64,000 nucleotides of DNA, from assembly GCA_036381195.1 (NCBI GenBank), contig DASVDH010000019.1, forward strand, positions 1 through 64,000. The letters run 5' to 3'. Origin of the DNA: RSA9 sp036381195. Lineage in GTDB: Bacteria > Gemmatimonadota > Gemmatimonadetes > Longimicrobiales > RSA9. Below the pieces are notes generated by a model. That model was not told where the DNA came from. It saw only the letters and a program-made list of their open reading frames with translations, and ran no database searches. Position 1 is the stretch's first letter. Every line of letters begins with the position of its first letter. Below are positions 34,887-47,000 of this stretch, piece by piece. A program made the translations under genes and the position numbers.

Positions 34887-35558
34887 ATGGCAACGACCGC
34901 AACGTTGAACGCTGTGGTGCGCCACGAACACGGCAAGGGCGCGGCCCGTCGCCTCAGGCGTGCCGGGCAGGTCCCCGGGGTGATCTACGGCCACGGGGAA
35001 GAGACGCGCTCCCTGGCCGTCGACGCACGCGAGCTGGCTCGCCTGTTCTCGCACATCCGCGTCGAGAACACGATCATCACGCTGAAGATCGAAGGGGAGC
35101 GGGGCGGCCCTGTCCGCGCCCTCGTGCGCGAGGTCCAGACGCACCCGTTCCGGCCCGAGGTCCTGCACGTCGACTTCCTCCAGATCCACGCGGGCGAGCG
35201 CGTGCACCTCGAGGTCCCGATCCGGCTGGCCGGCACGGCGGCGGGAGTGAAGGCCGGCGGGGTCCTCCAGCAGGCGCTCCACGACGTCGAGGTGCGCTGC
35301 CTGCCGGACCAGATCCCCGAGTTCATCGAGGTCGACATCTCGGGCCTCGAGATCGGCGATTCGCTGCACGTCTCCGACATCCAGGCCCCCGCGGGCGTCG
35401 AAATCGAGACCGAAGGCGACCGCGTGGTCTGCACCATCCTCGCGCCGACCGTCGCCGCGCTCGAGACCACGGCCGAGGCGCCCGAGGGTGTCGGCGGCGA
35501 AGTCGAGCCCGAGCTGATCCGCCGCCGCGGAGAGGGCGAAAAGGCGGAGGAGGAGTAG
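34887..35558 (+). CDS. rplY: Large ribosomal subunit protein L25 / Ctc
   Basis: A 223-residue long-form L25 (Ctc/TL5). The N-terminal 5S-rRNA-binding barrel (about 1-95) has KGAARRLRRAGQVPGVIYG, and HVDFLQI marks its end. The C-terminal beta domain (about 95-185) and an acidic tail (EGEKAEEE) are typical of the long form. It binds 5S rRNA in the large subunit. It starts 15 bp after prs with GGAGACG upstream. Confidence 0.96.
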   Translation: MATTATLNAVVRHEHGKGAARRLRRAGQVPGVIYGHGEETRSLAVDARELARLFSHIRVENTIITLKIEGERGGPVRALVREVQTHPFRPEVLHVDFLQIHAGERVHLEVPIRLAGTAAGVKAGGVLQQALHDVEVRCLPDQIPEFIEVDISGLEIGDSLHVSDIQAPAGVEIETEGDRVVCTILAPTVAALETTAEAPEGVGGEVEPELIRRRGEGEKAEEE

Positions 35559-35587
35559 TCGCCGCGGGCCTGGGGGCGAACGGGACC

Positions 35588-36151
35588 GTGAAGGTCGTCT
35601 GCGGGCTGGGGAACCCCGGCCCGGAGTACGCCGCTACGCGGCACAACCTGGGCTGGTGGGTGCTGGACCGCGTCGCCGCCGACTGGGGGCTGGGCGCGTT
35701 CCGACGGATCGGGATCGCGAGCGTCGCGGAGGGCATTTTCGGCGGGCACCAGATCCGGCTCATCAAGCCCCTGACCTACGTGAACCGGAGCGGGGAGGCG
35801 CTGCGGCCGCTCGCCACGCTCGAGGGGGTCGTGGTCTCGCGCGACCTGCTGGTCGTGGTGGACGATGTGGCGCTGGACGTGGGCCGGGTGCGCTTCCGCG
35901 CTCGCGGCAGCGCCGGCGGCCACAACGGCTTGAAGTCGATCGAGGCGGCCCTCGGCACGCGCGATTACGCGCGCCTGCGCATCGGCGTCGGTGCGCCGCC
36001 GGCGGGCGTTCCGCTCGCGGATTACGTGCTGGCCGCGTTCGCTCCCGAGGAGGAGGAGCGAATCCGCGCCCTCCTGCCGGAGCTGGCCGAGGCGGTCGGG
36101 GTGTGGGCGCGGGAGGGCATCGAAAAGGCAGCGCAGCGCTTCAATCGTTAG
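35588..36151 (+). CDS. pth: Peptidyl-tRNA hydrolase
   Basis: A 187-residue Pth. GLGNPGPEYAATRHNLGWW contains the catalytic histidine H19 and N9. KPLTYVNRSGEAL, VVVDDVALDVGRVRFRARG with the catalytic aspartate, and GSAGGHNGLKSI are all conserved. It releases peptides from peptidyl-tRNA that drops off the ribosome. It starts with GTG 29 bp after rplY, in the usual prs-rplY-pth order. Confidence 0.97.
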   Translation: MKVVCGLGNPGPEYAATRHNLGWWVLDRVAADWGLGAFRRIGIASVAEGIFGGHQIRLIKPLTYVNRSGEALRPLATLEGVVVSRDLLVVVDDVALDVGRVRFRARGSAGGHNGLKSIEAALGTRDYARLRIGVGAPPAGVPLADYVLAAFAPEEEERIRALLPELAEAVGVWAREGIEKAAQRFNR

Positions 36152-36185
36152 CACGAACTGGATTCAACACCCTACGGAGGTGTCC

Positions 36186-38318
<2,133 letters not shown>

Positions 38319-38538
38319 CCGCGCGGACGGCATGCGGCGCGCGCGGCGGGGCCCGAACGCGCCGCCGCCGCCGCGCCGCAGGCACGGGGAGCGGGCTTCT
38401 GGTTTGTCCACGCTGGCACGATAGAGGACTCCGCGCAGCCGGCACGCCGGGCCGCGTAGCTTGCGGGCCTGGCCGGCCGGCCGCCGCGCGGGCGCGGTGC
38501 CCCCGCGCGTGCCCGTACCCCCTCAACGCCCGCTGCCC

Positions 38539-39732
38539 ATGGTCCGCGATCTGAGCTTCGAGCGCGTTGTCGCCTTCGCCCGCGACCTGATCCGCATCCC
38601 GAGCCCACCCGGCGCCGAGGGCGATGTCGCGGCCCGCGTCCGTCTCGAGCTCGAAGCGCTTCGTTTCGACGACGTGTGGATCGACGACGTGGGCAACGTC
38701 ATCGGCCGCGTGCGCGGCCGCGGCAGCGCGCCCGCCGTGATGCTCAGCTCGCATCTCGACGTCGTGGATGCGGGGGACCCCTCCGAGTGGGAGCACCCGC
38801 CGTTCGCGGGCGAGGTCGCGGATGGGTTCCTCCACGGCCGCGGCGCCATGGACATCAAGGGCCCTCTCGCGGTCCAGACCTACGCCGCGGCCCACTTCCT
38901 CGAAGAGCGGCCGGAGGGCGACGTCGTCGTCGCGCACACCGTCCTGGAGGAGCGGGGCGGGTGGGGGATGGCGCGCCTCATGGAGGCCGGCGAGGTCCGG
39001 CCTGGCGCCGTGATCCTGGGCGAGGCCACGGGGGGCGACGTGTGCATCGGGCACCGCGGGCGCGCTGAGATCGAGGTGGAGGTCTCCGGCGTCGCCGGCC
39101 ACGCCAGCGCGCCGGAGCGCGCCAGGAACGCCCTGGACCTGCTCCCCGCCGTGCTCGAGGTCCTCCGCGCGTTCGCGGCAGCCCTGCCGGCCGATCCGGT
39201 GCTCGGCCGGTCCACGCTCACACCGACCGCCGTCGAGACCCGGCCTACCAGCCGCAACGTCATCCCCGATCGGGCGATCGTCGTCGCGGACTGGCGGGTG
39301 CTCCCCGGGCTGGACGCGGATGGGGCCGCCGCACGGCTCGCGGACTTCCTGCGGCGCCGGATCCGCGAGCCGGAGGGGTACCGCGTGGGCGTCCGCGTCG
39401 CGGCCGAGCGCCAGGCGACCTACACCGGCCGCGAGGCGCTCCGCACGCTGTTCTCCCCCGGCTTCCTCCTCCCGGCCGACCACCCCGTCGCGCAGGCCGC
39501 CGCGCAGGCCGTCCAGGCCGCAACCCGCCGGCCGCCCGCTGTGCGGCCCTGGACCTTCGCCACCGACGGCGGGCACACCTGCGGCGTGCACGGGATTCCC
39601 ACCCTCGGCTTCGCGCCCGGCGAAGAGCGATACGCCCACACCAACCGCGAGCGCCTCGACCTGAGCGCCGCCCGCCACGCGTATGCTGCGTACCCCGCGT
39701 TGATCCGTGCCGTGCAGCGCGCCGCCGCCTGA
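38539..39732 (+). CDS. M20-family metallohydrolase (ArgE/DapE-like)
   Basis: A 397-residue M20 peptidase/deacylase. Metal ligands and catalytic residues appear in SSHLDVVD (H72, D74), GRGAMDIKG (D105) and LEERGGWG (E137/E138). The dimerisation lid contains GHRGRAEIEVEVSGVAGHASAP and the late histidine is in the C-terminal segment PGEERYAHTNRERLD. It could be an acetylornithine deacetylase, succinyl-diaminopimelate desuccinylase or dipeptidase; sequence alone does not decide. ATG 38539 is chosen; the frame opens at 38461. The 220-bp gap upstream has a TAGCTT but no good -35. Confidence 0.85.
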   Translation: MVRDLSFERVVAFARDLIRIPSPPGAEGDVAARVRLELEALRFDDVWIDDVGNVIGRVRGRGSAPAVMLSSHLDVVDAGDPSEWEHPPFAGEVADGFLHGRGAMDIKGPLAVQTYAAAHFLEERPEGDVVVAHTVLEERGGWGMARLMEAGEVRPGAVILGEATGGDVCIGHRGRAEIEVEVSGVAGHASAPERARNALDLLPAVLEVLRAFAAALPADPVLGRSTLTPTAVETRPTSRNVIPDRAIVVADWRVLPGLDADGAAARLADFLRRRIREPEGYRVGVRVAAERQATYTGREALRTLFSPGFLLPADHPVAQAAAQAVQAATRRPPAVRPWTFATDGGHTCGVHGIPTLGFAPGEERYAHTNRERLDLSAARHAYAAYPALIRAVQRAAA

Positions 39733-39818
39733 GCCCCGTTCTCGCTGCCGCGGGCGCGAGGGCCGGGCCGGCAGACGCCGCTGCGTTTCCCCGGGGGCCG
39801 GCACCCGGTCGTCCGGGG

Positions 39819-39847
39819 TGGATAAAGTCCTTGGAATCCAATAACTT
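39819..39847 (+). promoter_or_regulatory. Putative ychF promoter
   Basis: TGGATA (39819-39824), 17-bp spacer, TAACTT (39842-39847). The -10 is identical to that upstream of prs. The predicted leader to ATG 39883 is about 30 nt. Confidence 0.45.
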
Positions 39848-39882
39848 GAAAGATCACCCGAGCGGAGGTGTCCGGAGAGCCG

Positions 39883-40992
39883 ATGCCGAACCTGAGGTTG
39901 GGGATCGTCGGGCTCCCCAACGTGGGGAAGTCCACGCTGTTCAATGCGCTGACCGCGGCGGGCGCGCCCGCCGAGAACTACCCGTTCTGCACGGTGGAGC
40001 CGAACGTGGGCGTGGTCGAGGTGCCGGATCCGCGGCTAGACCTCCTCGTGGAGCGCGTGCAGCCGCGTGCCCGCACGCCGGCGACCGTGACGTTCGTGGA
40101 CATTGCCGGGCTGGTGAAGGGCGCTGCCCAGGGTGAGGGCCTGGGAAACCAGTTCCTGGCGAACATCCGCGAGGTGGACGCCGTCGTCCACGTGGTCCGC
40201 TGCTTCGATGATCCGGACGTGAGTCACGTGGCAGGCGCCGTGGACCCCGTCCGGGACCGGGCGATCATCAACCTCGAGCTCGCGCTGGCCGATCTCCAGC
40301 TCGTCGAGCGGCGGCTCGAGAAGGTCGAGAAGGTGGCCCGGTCGGGCGTGCGCGAGGCGCAGGTCGAGGCGGCCTTGCTCGGCCGCCTGGCGAGCCTGCT
40401 CTCCGAGGGCAGGGCGGCGCGGCAGCTCGACGTGCAGGGAGAGGAGGAGGCCCGCCTGCTCCGGTCCTACAACCTGCTCACCGCGAAGCCCGAGCTGTAC
40501 GTTGCGAACGTCGCGGAGTCCGACCTGCCGGCCGGCGAGAACCGCCACGTCGCGGCCCTGCGCGCCGCGATCGAGTCGGACGGCGAGCCCGCCGGGCTGC
40601 TCGCCCTCTCCGCCCAGATCGAGGCGGAGCTGAGCGAGCTCGATCCGCCGGAGCGCGCGGCGTTCCTGGCCGAGCTGGGGCTCGAGGAGAGCGGCCTCGA
40701 CCGGCTGATCCGCGCGGGCTACCGGCTGCTCGGCTTGATCAGCTTCTTCACTGCGGGTGAGAAGGAGGCGCGTGCCTGGACGATCCGGCAGGGCACGCGC
40801 GCCCCCCAGGCCGCAGGCGAGATCCATTCCGACTTCGAGCGCGGCTTCATCCGCGCGGAAACGCTGGGCTGGGCGGACTTCGTCGACGCCGGCTCCCTGA
40901 AGGCCGCACGGGAGCGAGGACTGGTCCGGAGCGAGGGGCGCGACTACGTCGTCCAGGACGGCGACATCATGCTCTTCCGGTTCAACGTGTGA
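39883..40992 (+). CDS. ychF: Redox-regulated ATPase YchF
   Basis: A 369-residue Obg-family ATPase. P-loop GLPNVGKSTLFNAL, switch I YPFCTVEPNVG, switch II DIAGLVKGAAQGEGLGNQFL, a coiled-coil insertion (about 130-190) and the C-terminal TGS domain with AGEKEARAWTIRQGTRAPQAAGEIHSDFERGFI-type sequence are present. NVAE in place of NKxD at the guanine site explains ATP preference. It binds ribosomes and affects stress responses. ATG 39883 has GGAGAG close upstream; GTG 39868 is in frame and cannot be excluded. Confidence 0.97.
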   Translation: MPNLRLGIVGLPNVGKSTLFNALTAAGAPAENYPFCTVEPNVGVVEVPDPRLDLLVERVQPRARTPATVTFVDIAGLVKGAAQGEGLGNQFLANIREVDAVVHVVRCFDDPDVSHVAGAVDPVRDRAIINLELALADLQLVERRLEKVEKVARSGVREAQVEAALLGRLASLLSEGRAARQLDVQGEEEARLLRSYNLLTAKPELYVANVAESDLPAGENRHVAALRAAIESDGEPAGLLALSAQIEAELSELDPPERAAFLAELGLEESGLDRLIRAGYRLLGLISFFTAGEKEARAWTIRQGTRAPQAAGEIHSDFERGFIRAETLGWADFVDAGSLKAARERGLVRSEGRDYVVQDGDIMLFRFNV

Positions 40993-41182
40993 GCCATCGC
41001 GAAAACCACGCTCCGAGGCCAGGACTGACGCGGGGAGTGTCCCGGGTGTGGTCGGAGCGCGCGGAGCCGCGCCCCGAATCGGCGGCGAGGGCGGCGGCGA
41101 CGCCGCAGCGTCGCTCGAGCGCGTCGTCGCGCAGCGCTCGCGGCCGGGCGCGTCGGCCGGCGGTGGCTCGACGCCGCAGGGG

Positions 41183-41211
41183 TGGACGCGTGGCGCGCTG
41201 GGCGTTATCTT
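41183..41211 (+). promoter_or_regulatory. Putative rpsF operon promoter
   Basis: TGGACG (41183-41188), 17-bp spacer, TATCTT (41206-41211). The -35 is identical to the one upstream of the DAHP synthase gene. The predicted leader is about 60 nt. The 287-bp gap has no other gene. Confidence 0.55.
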
Positions 41212-41279
41212 TCCGTGCTTTACATCGAATCCTGCTCCGCCCGGATCCGGGGCGGAGCCGCTAGACCGAGGGAGGGATC

Positions 41280-41642
41280 GTGCGGGACTACGAGGTCGTC
41301 TACATCTTCGACTCCGCCGTCCCCGAGCCCACGATCGCCGACAAGCTGGAGCGCTACCATGCGCTCGTGGCCGGCGACGGGCGCGGCGAGATCACGGCGG
41401 TGGATCACTGGGGCAAGCGGCAGCTCGCCTACCCCATCCGGAAGAAGCCCAACGGGTACTACGTCGTCGCGCAGATGCGGACGAGCGCGGAGGCGCTGCC
41501 GGAGTTCGAGCGCGCGCTGAAGCTGGACGAAGACCTTCTCCGCTACCTGATCGTGCTGAACGAGGGCGAGCCGACCGCGCCGATGTCGGTGGCGACGCGC
41601 GAGCCACGGGCGAGCGTAGAGGAGGAAGAGGAGGAGGAGTAG
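41280..41642 (+). CDS. rpsF: Small ribosomal subunit protein bS6
   Basis: A 120-residue S6. MRDYEVVYIFDSAVPEPTI, HWGKRQLAYPIRKKPNGYYVV and the acidic Glu-rich C-terminal tail are standard. It binds 16S rRNA with S18, encoded next. GTG 41280 has GGGAGGG upstream. Many bacteria tune this operon by S6:S18 binding to its leader; the leader here (about 41218-41279) was not seen to contain an unmistakable S6:S18 motif. Confidence 0.97.
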   Translation: MRDYEVVYIFDSAVPEPTIADKLERYHALVAGDGRGEITAVDHWGKRQLAYPIRKKPNGYYVVAQMRTSAEALPEFERALKLDEDLLRYLIVLNEGEPTAPMSVATREPRASVEEEEEEE

Positions 41643-41643
41643 C

Positions 41644-41865
41644 ATGCGTCGCCAGCGCAAGGCGTGCCCGCTGTGCGAGTCGGGCATCCGGTTGGTCAAC
41701 TACAAGGACGAGAAGACGCTCTCCCGCTTCATCACCGAGCGGGGCAAGATCCTGCCGCGACGCATGACGGGGATGTGCGCGCGTCACCAGCGCCAGATCG
41801 CGACGGCGATCAAGCGCGCGCGCTACCTGGCCCTGCTGCCCTACATCCGGGGGTACGAGGGCTAA
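41644..41865 (+). CDS. rpsR: Small ribosomal subunit protein bS18
   Basis: A 73-residue S18. The N-terminal CPLC pair (RRQRKACPLCESG), then NYKDEKTLSRFITERGKILPRRMTGMCARHQRQI and AIKRARYLALLPY (all family signatures). The third cysteine is in TGMCARH, which keeps a possible zinc-binding set. It starts one base after the rpsF stop. It forms a heterodimer with S6. Confidence 0.97.
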   Translation: MRRQRKACPLCESGIRLVNYKDEKTLSRFITERGKILPRRMTGMCARHQRQIATAIKRARYLALLPYIRGYEG

Positions 41866-41869
41866 GGCG

Positions 41870-42817
41870 GTGGCCGCCGCCGACCGCGCGCGAGGGTGGG
41901 GCACGGTCGCGCTGCTGGTCCTGGGCTGCGCCGCCACCTCGGCGGTCCAGCCGGCGGTGTTGATCCTCGTTCCGCTCGTGGTCTTGCTCGCGGCCATGCC
42001 GCCGGTGCACCCCGGCCGGATGGGGATCGGGCTGGGGCTCGGCGCGTGGCTGTTCCAGAGCGGCGGCCGGGAGTCCCTCTGGCTGATCGGCTGGGGGTGG
42101 GCGCTCCTGCTCGCTGCCTGGTTCCTCGTGGCGACGCTGGCTCGGCCGCAGGCGCGCTTCCTGCCCCGCGCCCTCGGCGCGCTGGCAGGCGCCGTGGCCA
42201 GTGCGGCGTTGCTGCTGGCCGCCGCCCCGGGCGCGTGGCCCCGCGTGGACTGGGCGGTCCGGACCTCGCTGCGGGGCGAGGCGACCGACGCCGTACTGGT
42301 CATGGGTACGGTGCTCCGGGACTGGCCCTGGGCGCCGGAGGCGATGGAGACGGCGTACCGGCTCGCAGAACTGCGGGCGATGGTCTATCCCGCGCTGCTC
42401 GCCCTCGCCTCACTGGCCGGGCTCGCCGTCTCCTGGTTCGCGTTCCAGCGGATCGTGCGGCGTGAGCCCCGGCCGCTGGCGGGGCTGCGGGAGTTCTGGT
42501 TCCGCGACGAGCTGGTCTGGCTGCTCGTCGCGGGCATCGCCCTGCTGGTGCTTCCGGCGGGGGGCGCGGCGCAACGGGCGGGCTGGAACCTGGTCGCGTT
42601 CATGGCCGGGCTGTACGCGCTGCGCGGCCTGGGCGTGCTGCTCTCGCTGGCGGGCATGCCGGGGCGGGCGGGCATCTTGCTCGCGGCGATCGTCGTACCG
42701 TTTCTGTATCCGCTGGTCATGGCCGCCACGGTGATGGTGGGCCTGACCGACACCTGGGTGGATCTCCGCGGCCGCGGGCCGTCCGGAGACTCCGGATCCG
42801 GAGCAACGGGATCATGA
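41870..42817 (+). CDS. DUF2232 (YybS-like) membrane protein
   Basis: A 315-residue protein with about eight hydrophobic segments. Its place between rpsR and rplI is that of yybS/DUF2232 proteins in several phyla. FWFRDELVWLLVAGIALLVLP and GLYALRGLGVLLSLAG resemble the conserved second half of that family. The function is unknown, possibly transport. The GTG start is 4 bp after rpsR, and the stop overlaps rplI (ATGA). Confidence 0.75.
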   Translation: MAAADRARGWGTVALLVLGCAATSAVQPAVLILVPLVVLLAAMPPVHPGRMGIGLGLGAWLFQSGGRESLWLIGWGWALLLAAWFLVATLARPQARFLPRALGALAGAVASAALLLAAAPGAWPRVDWAVRTSLRGEATDAVLVMGTVLRDWPWAPEAMETAYRLAELRAMVYPALLALASLAGLAVSWFAFQRIVRREPRPLAGLREFWFRDELVWLLVAGIALLVLPAGGAAQRAGWNLVAFMAGLYALRGLGVLLSLAGMPGRAGILLAAIVVPFLYPLVMAATVMVGLTDTWVDLRGRGPSGDSGSGATGS

Positions 42818-43275
42818 AGAGCGTGAAAGTCATTCTCCGGGAGGACGTGCCCAAGCTGGGCAGTGCCGGGCAGATCGTTGCCGTGAAGCCGGGCTACGCG
42901 CGCAACTACTTGCTGCCCCGTGGTTTCGCCTACGAGGCGACGCAGGCCAACGTGCGGCAGCTCGAGGAAGAGAAGCTGCGGGCGGAGCAGCGCGCACGCC
43001 GCGAGTACCTCGAGGCCCGCAGGCGCGCGGCGGCGCTCGAGGGCATCTCGCTGACCTTCAAGGCGCGGGCCGGCGAGGAGTCGAAGCTGTTCGGTTCGAT
43101 CACGGCCGCCGACATCGCGGACCGGCTGAACGAGCAGGGTCTGGACTTCGAGGTGGACCGCCGCGCCATCGTTCTGGAAGAGCCGATCAAGAGTCTCGGC
43201 GTCTACTCCGTTCCGGTCCACCTGCACGCCGAGGTGCGGCCCGAGATCAAGGTCTGGGTCATCAAGGAGGACTGA
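42814..43275 (+). CDS. rplI: Large ribosomal subunit protein bL9
   Basis: A 153-residue L9. The N-terminal domain has KVILREDVPKLGSAGQIVAVKPGYARNYLLPRGFA-type sequence. The long central helix (about 40-75) is Glu/Arg-rich, and the C-terminal domain has LFGSITAADIA and KSLGVYSVPVHLHAEV. It binds 23S rRNA at the L1 stalk base. The start overlaps the DUF2232 stop by ATGA. In many genomes dnaB follows; here it does not. Confidence 0.97.
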   Translation: MKSVKVILREDVPKLGSAGQIVAVKPGYARNYLLPRGFAYEATQANVRQLEEEKLRAEQRARREYLEARRRAAALEGISLTFKARAGEESKLFGSITAADIADRLNEQGLDFEVDRRAIVLEEPIKSLGVYSVPVHLHAEVRPEIKVWVIKED

Positions 43276-43591
43276 CCGGCTGCCGGCGGCGCGCATCGGC
43301 GGGGGTGCGGCTTCGCCTCTCGCGTGCGCGCCGCGCGAGCCGGGGAGTGCGCGCGGCGTCCCCTCGTGGCGGGGTGTCCTGAACGCGCCGCGCCGCGCGT
43401 AGTTAAGGTGTGGAGAGGACGGTCGGCGCGAGGCCTCCGGCTCCCGCGGCCCGTTCGAGGGGCCGTGAGGGGTGCGGTCGGGATCGGCTGGCCTGGATGA
43501 TGCACGGTCCACGCTCGTCACGACCGTGGCCGCGGGCGGTTCGGCCCGCCCACGAGCCGGGAACCTTTCCCGGACGGCCGGACTATAGGGA
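43276..43591. other. 316-bp gap between rplI and rsfS
   Basis: No gene is visible. It is very GC-rich, with a TAGTTA -10-like element at 43400-43405 lacking a convincing -35, and a TATAGG at 43584-43589 just before the rsfS ATG. A short inverted repeat gggaa-cct-ttccc lies near 43560. Frames through it are Arg/Pro-rich shadows. Confidence 0.4.
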
Positions 43592-43999
43592 ATGACGAGA
43601 ACGGACCCCGACCAGCCCGGAGACCGGATGTCCGGACCTGCTGCGCCGACGGCGCTCGATCTGCCCACGGACCTCGCCCGGGCCGTCGAGCTGGCCCAGG
43701 ATCGCAAGGCGCGCGAGCCGGTTCTCCTCGATCTGCGCGGTCTCTCCAACGCGACCGATTTCTTCTTCATCGTGAGTGGGACCTCGGACCTCCACGTCCG
43801 AGCGATCGCCGAGCACATCATCGAGGAGCTCGAGCGGGAGGGTGTGCGTCCCGACCACGTGGAGGGCCTACGCGGCGGCCGCTGGGTGTTGATCGATTAC
43901 ATCGATTTCGTCATTCACGTGTTCCACCCGGCCGCTCGTGAGTTCTACCAGCTCGAGCGCCTCTGGGGCGACGCGCCCGCGCACGTCCTCGAGGCCTGA
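43592..43999 (+). CDS. rsfS: Ribosomal silencing factor RsfS
   Basis: A 135-residue protein of the Iojap/RsfS family. LLDLRGLSNATDFFFIVSGTSDLHVRAIAEHI, WVLIDYIDFVIHVFHPAAREFYQLERLWGDA are diagnostic segments. It binds L14 and blocks subunit joining during starvation. Two starts are possible: ATG 43592, used here, and ATG 43628 with GGAG six bases upstream, which would give the more usual about 123 residues. It is followed after 14 bp by the outer-membrane fusion gene. Confidence 0.94.
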   Translation: MTRTDPDQPGDRMSGPAAPTALDLPTDLARAVELAQDRKAREPVLLDLRGLSNATDFFFIVSGTSDLHVRAIAEHIIEELEREGVRPDHVEGLRGGRWVLIDYIDFVIHVFHPAAREFYQLERLWGDAPAHVLEA

Positions 44000-44013
44000 A
44001 GAGGGAGCAGCTC

Positions 44014-47000
44014 ATGATGCGACGTCTCCTCGTTGCCGTCGCGATCGTGGCCGGAGTCCTCGCGGTCGGTGCACGTGCCGCGTCGGCCCAGCATTTCGGC
44101 CGCAACAAGGTCCAGTACCGGGCCTTCGACTTCGAGATCATCAAGACCGCGCATTTCGACGTCTATTTCTATTCGCAGGAACGCGAGGCCGCGCTGGATG
44201 CGGCACGCATGGTCGAGCGTGCGTACGCCCGGCTGTCGCGCGTGCTGCAGCACGAGTTCCGCGAGCGGAAGCCCATCATCCTGTATGCGTCGCACGCGGA
44301 TTTCCAGCAGACCAACGCGCTGCCGATGTTTATCGACGAAGGCACCGGCGGCGTGACCGAGGCGCTGAAGAGCCGGGTGATCCTGCCGTTCACCGGCTCG
44401 TACGCGGACTTCGAGCACGTGCTGACGCACGAGCTCGTCCACGCGTTCCAGTACGACGTCATGTTCCGCCGGGGGCTGATCGCGGAGGCGACCCCCTTCG
44501 CGTCGCGCATGCCGCTGTGGTTCATGGAGGGGATGGCCGAGTACCTGTCCATCGGCCGCATCGACGCGCTCACCGCTGCCTGGGTGCGGGATGCGGCCCT
44601 GTCGGGCTATCTCCGCAGCATCGAGGAGATGAACCAGCGCGACGACTACCTGTCCTACCGCTTCGGCCAGTCGCTGTGGGCGTACATCGGCTCGAAGTGG
44701 GGCGACGAAGTGATCGGCGTGCTGCTCCAGAGGGCGCCGCGCGTGGGCCTCGAGAGGGCCTTCCAGTCCACGCTCGGCATCACGCTCCAGGAGCTGAATG
44801 AGGAGTGGACCGCCGCCGTCCGCCAGACGTACCTCCCGCAGGTGGCGGAGTACCAGCGGCCGGAGAACTTCGCGCGGCGGCTCACGCATCACGAGGGGCT
44901 GGACGATCCCTGGTTCCTGGCCCCCGCCATCTCGCCGGACGGGAAGCGAATGGCGTTCCTCTCCCAGCGGGACGGCTTCTCCTTCGACCTCTGGCTGGCG
45001 GACGCGGAGACGGGCGAGATCCAGAAGAAGCTGATCGAGTCGGCGCGCAATCCGGACTTCGAGTCGCTGCGCTACCTGAACTCGTCCGCCTCCTTCTCGC
45101 CGGATGGCCGCTTCCTCGCCTTCGCGGCGCAGATCGGCGGTCAGGACGCGCTGTACATCTTCGACGTCGAGAAGAGCCGGGTGCTCAGGAAGCTGCGCTT
45201 CGACCTCAACGGGATCAGCAACCCGAGCTGGTCGCCGGACGGCAGCCGGCTGGTCTTCACCGGCCTGGACGGCGGCATCAGCGATCTCTTCATCACCGAT
45301 CTCGACGGGAACCTCGAACGCCTGACCGACGATCGCTACGCAGACCTGTTGCCGTCGTGGTCGCCGGACGGGAAGGTGATCGCGTTCTCGACGGACCGCG
45401 GCGAGGGGACGGACTTCGACCGGCTGAAGTACGCCAACCTGCGCGTCGCGCTGTACCACCTCGATACGCGGCAGATCGAGATCCTGCCGCACCAGGACAA
45501 GGGCAAGAACCTGAACCCGGTCTGGGCGCCGGACGGCGGCTCGCTCACGTGGGTGAGCGACCGGACCGGGACGGACAACCTCTACCTGTTCGATCTGGGC
45601 GAGCGGGAGCTCTACCGGATCACGGACGTGCTCTCGGGCGTGATCGGCATCACGGCCCTGAGCCCCGCACTGTCCTGGGCGCGCAACGGCCGCCTGCTCT
45701 TCATCTACTTCGAGCAGGCCGGCTACAACTTGTACGCGCTCGACGATCCCCGCCGCCTCGAGCGCGTCGCGGTCGCGGACCTGCCCGCGGCGCCCGCCGA
45801 GGCGCCCCTGGCGCAGCACGTGGCGGAGCCGGAGCGGGCGCGCGTCGACACGGTCCCCCTCGGCCAGGACAGCGTACGCGCGGGCGGCTTCATCGCGTCG
45901 TACTACCGGAGCGGAGCGGATTTCCGCCCCAGCTCGGTGCTGCCGGACGCACCCGCGGCGGAGGGGCCCGTATCCGTGATCGCGTTGCTGGACAGCGCGG
46001 ACCTGGCCCTGCCGGACACCACCGACTTCGAGATCCGCGACTACGCCGTGAAGTTCACGCCGGACATCGTGGGGCGCCCGACCATCGGCGCGCAGGTCGG
46101 CGGCTACTACGGAAACGGGGTCTACGGCGGCAGCTACATCGCGCTGTCGGACATGCTGGGCAACCACAACATCCTGCTGGCCGGCAACGTGAACGGCTCG
46201 TTCTCGGACGCGACCTTTTTCGCCGGCTACAACTTCCTGCGCACGCGCGCCAACTTCGGCATCGCGCTGGAGCAGATCCCGTTCTACCGCTACCTCGGCG
46301 GAGGTCAGTTCCTCATGCCGATCGGCGGCCAGCCCCAGCCCGTGCTGGCCAACGTCTTCGAGCGGGACGTGATCCGCACGGCGCAGGGCATGATGAGCTA
46401 CCCGTTCAGCACGTTCCGCCGTCTCGAGGTGGGTGCCAGCGCCACGTACATCAAGCGGGATCGGCTGTATCGCGGGTACATGTCGCTGACCGGCGAGCCC
46501 GTGGATGAGGACGAGCGCCTCTTCGATGCCACGTTCTTCGAGCCGGTCGCGGCTCTGGTGTTCGACAACTCGCTGTTCGGCTGGACCGGCCCGATCTACG
46601 GCCGACGCTACCGGATCCAGGCGTCGCGCACGCTCGGAGACTACTCGTTCACCGAGGTCCTGGTCGACTTCCGCAACTACATGAACTGGAAGCGGCGGGT
46701 GGTCTTCGCCACGCGCCTGCTGGGCCTGACCCGGTTCGGCCGGGACGCGGACTGGTTCACCCTGTTCTGGGGCGGGCCGTACTTCCTGCGCGGCTACGAC
46801 GGCGGCTCGTTCAACGTGAACAGCAGCGAGTGCAGTGGCTTCAGGGACGTCAACTTCGTTTCCTCGTGCCCGGTGCGCGACCAGCTCATCGGGTCGAGCG
46901 CGGCGTTGATGAACCTCGAGCTGCGCTTCCCGATCATCAAGGAGCTCCAGATCGGCTTCCTCGGCAACTTCCCGCCGATTGACGCCGTGGTCTTCTTCGA

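Noticed and set aside
43584..43589. TATAGG as the rsfS promoter -10
   Set aside because: It is only 3 bp from the first ATG and lacks a -35; it would make sense only if the second ATG (43628) is the real start, so it was not annotated.
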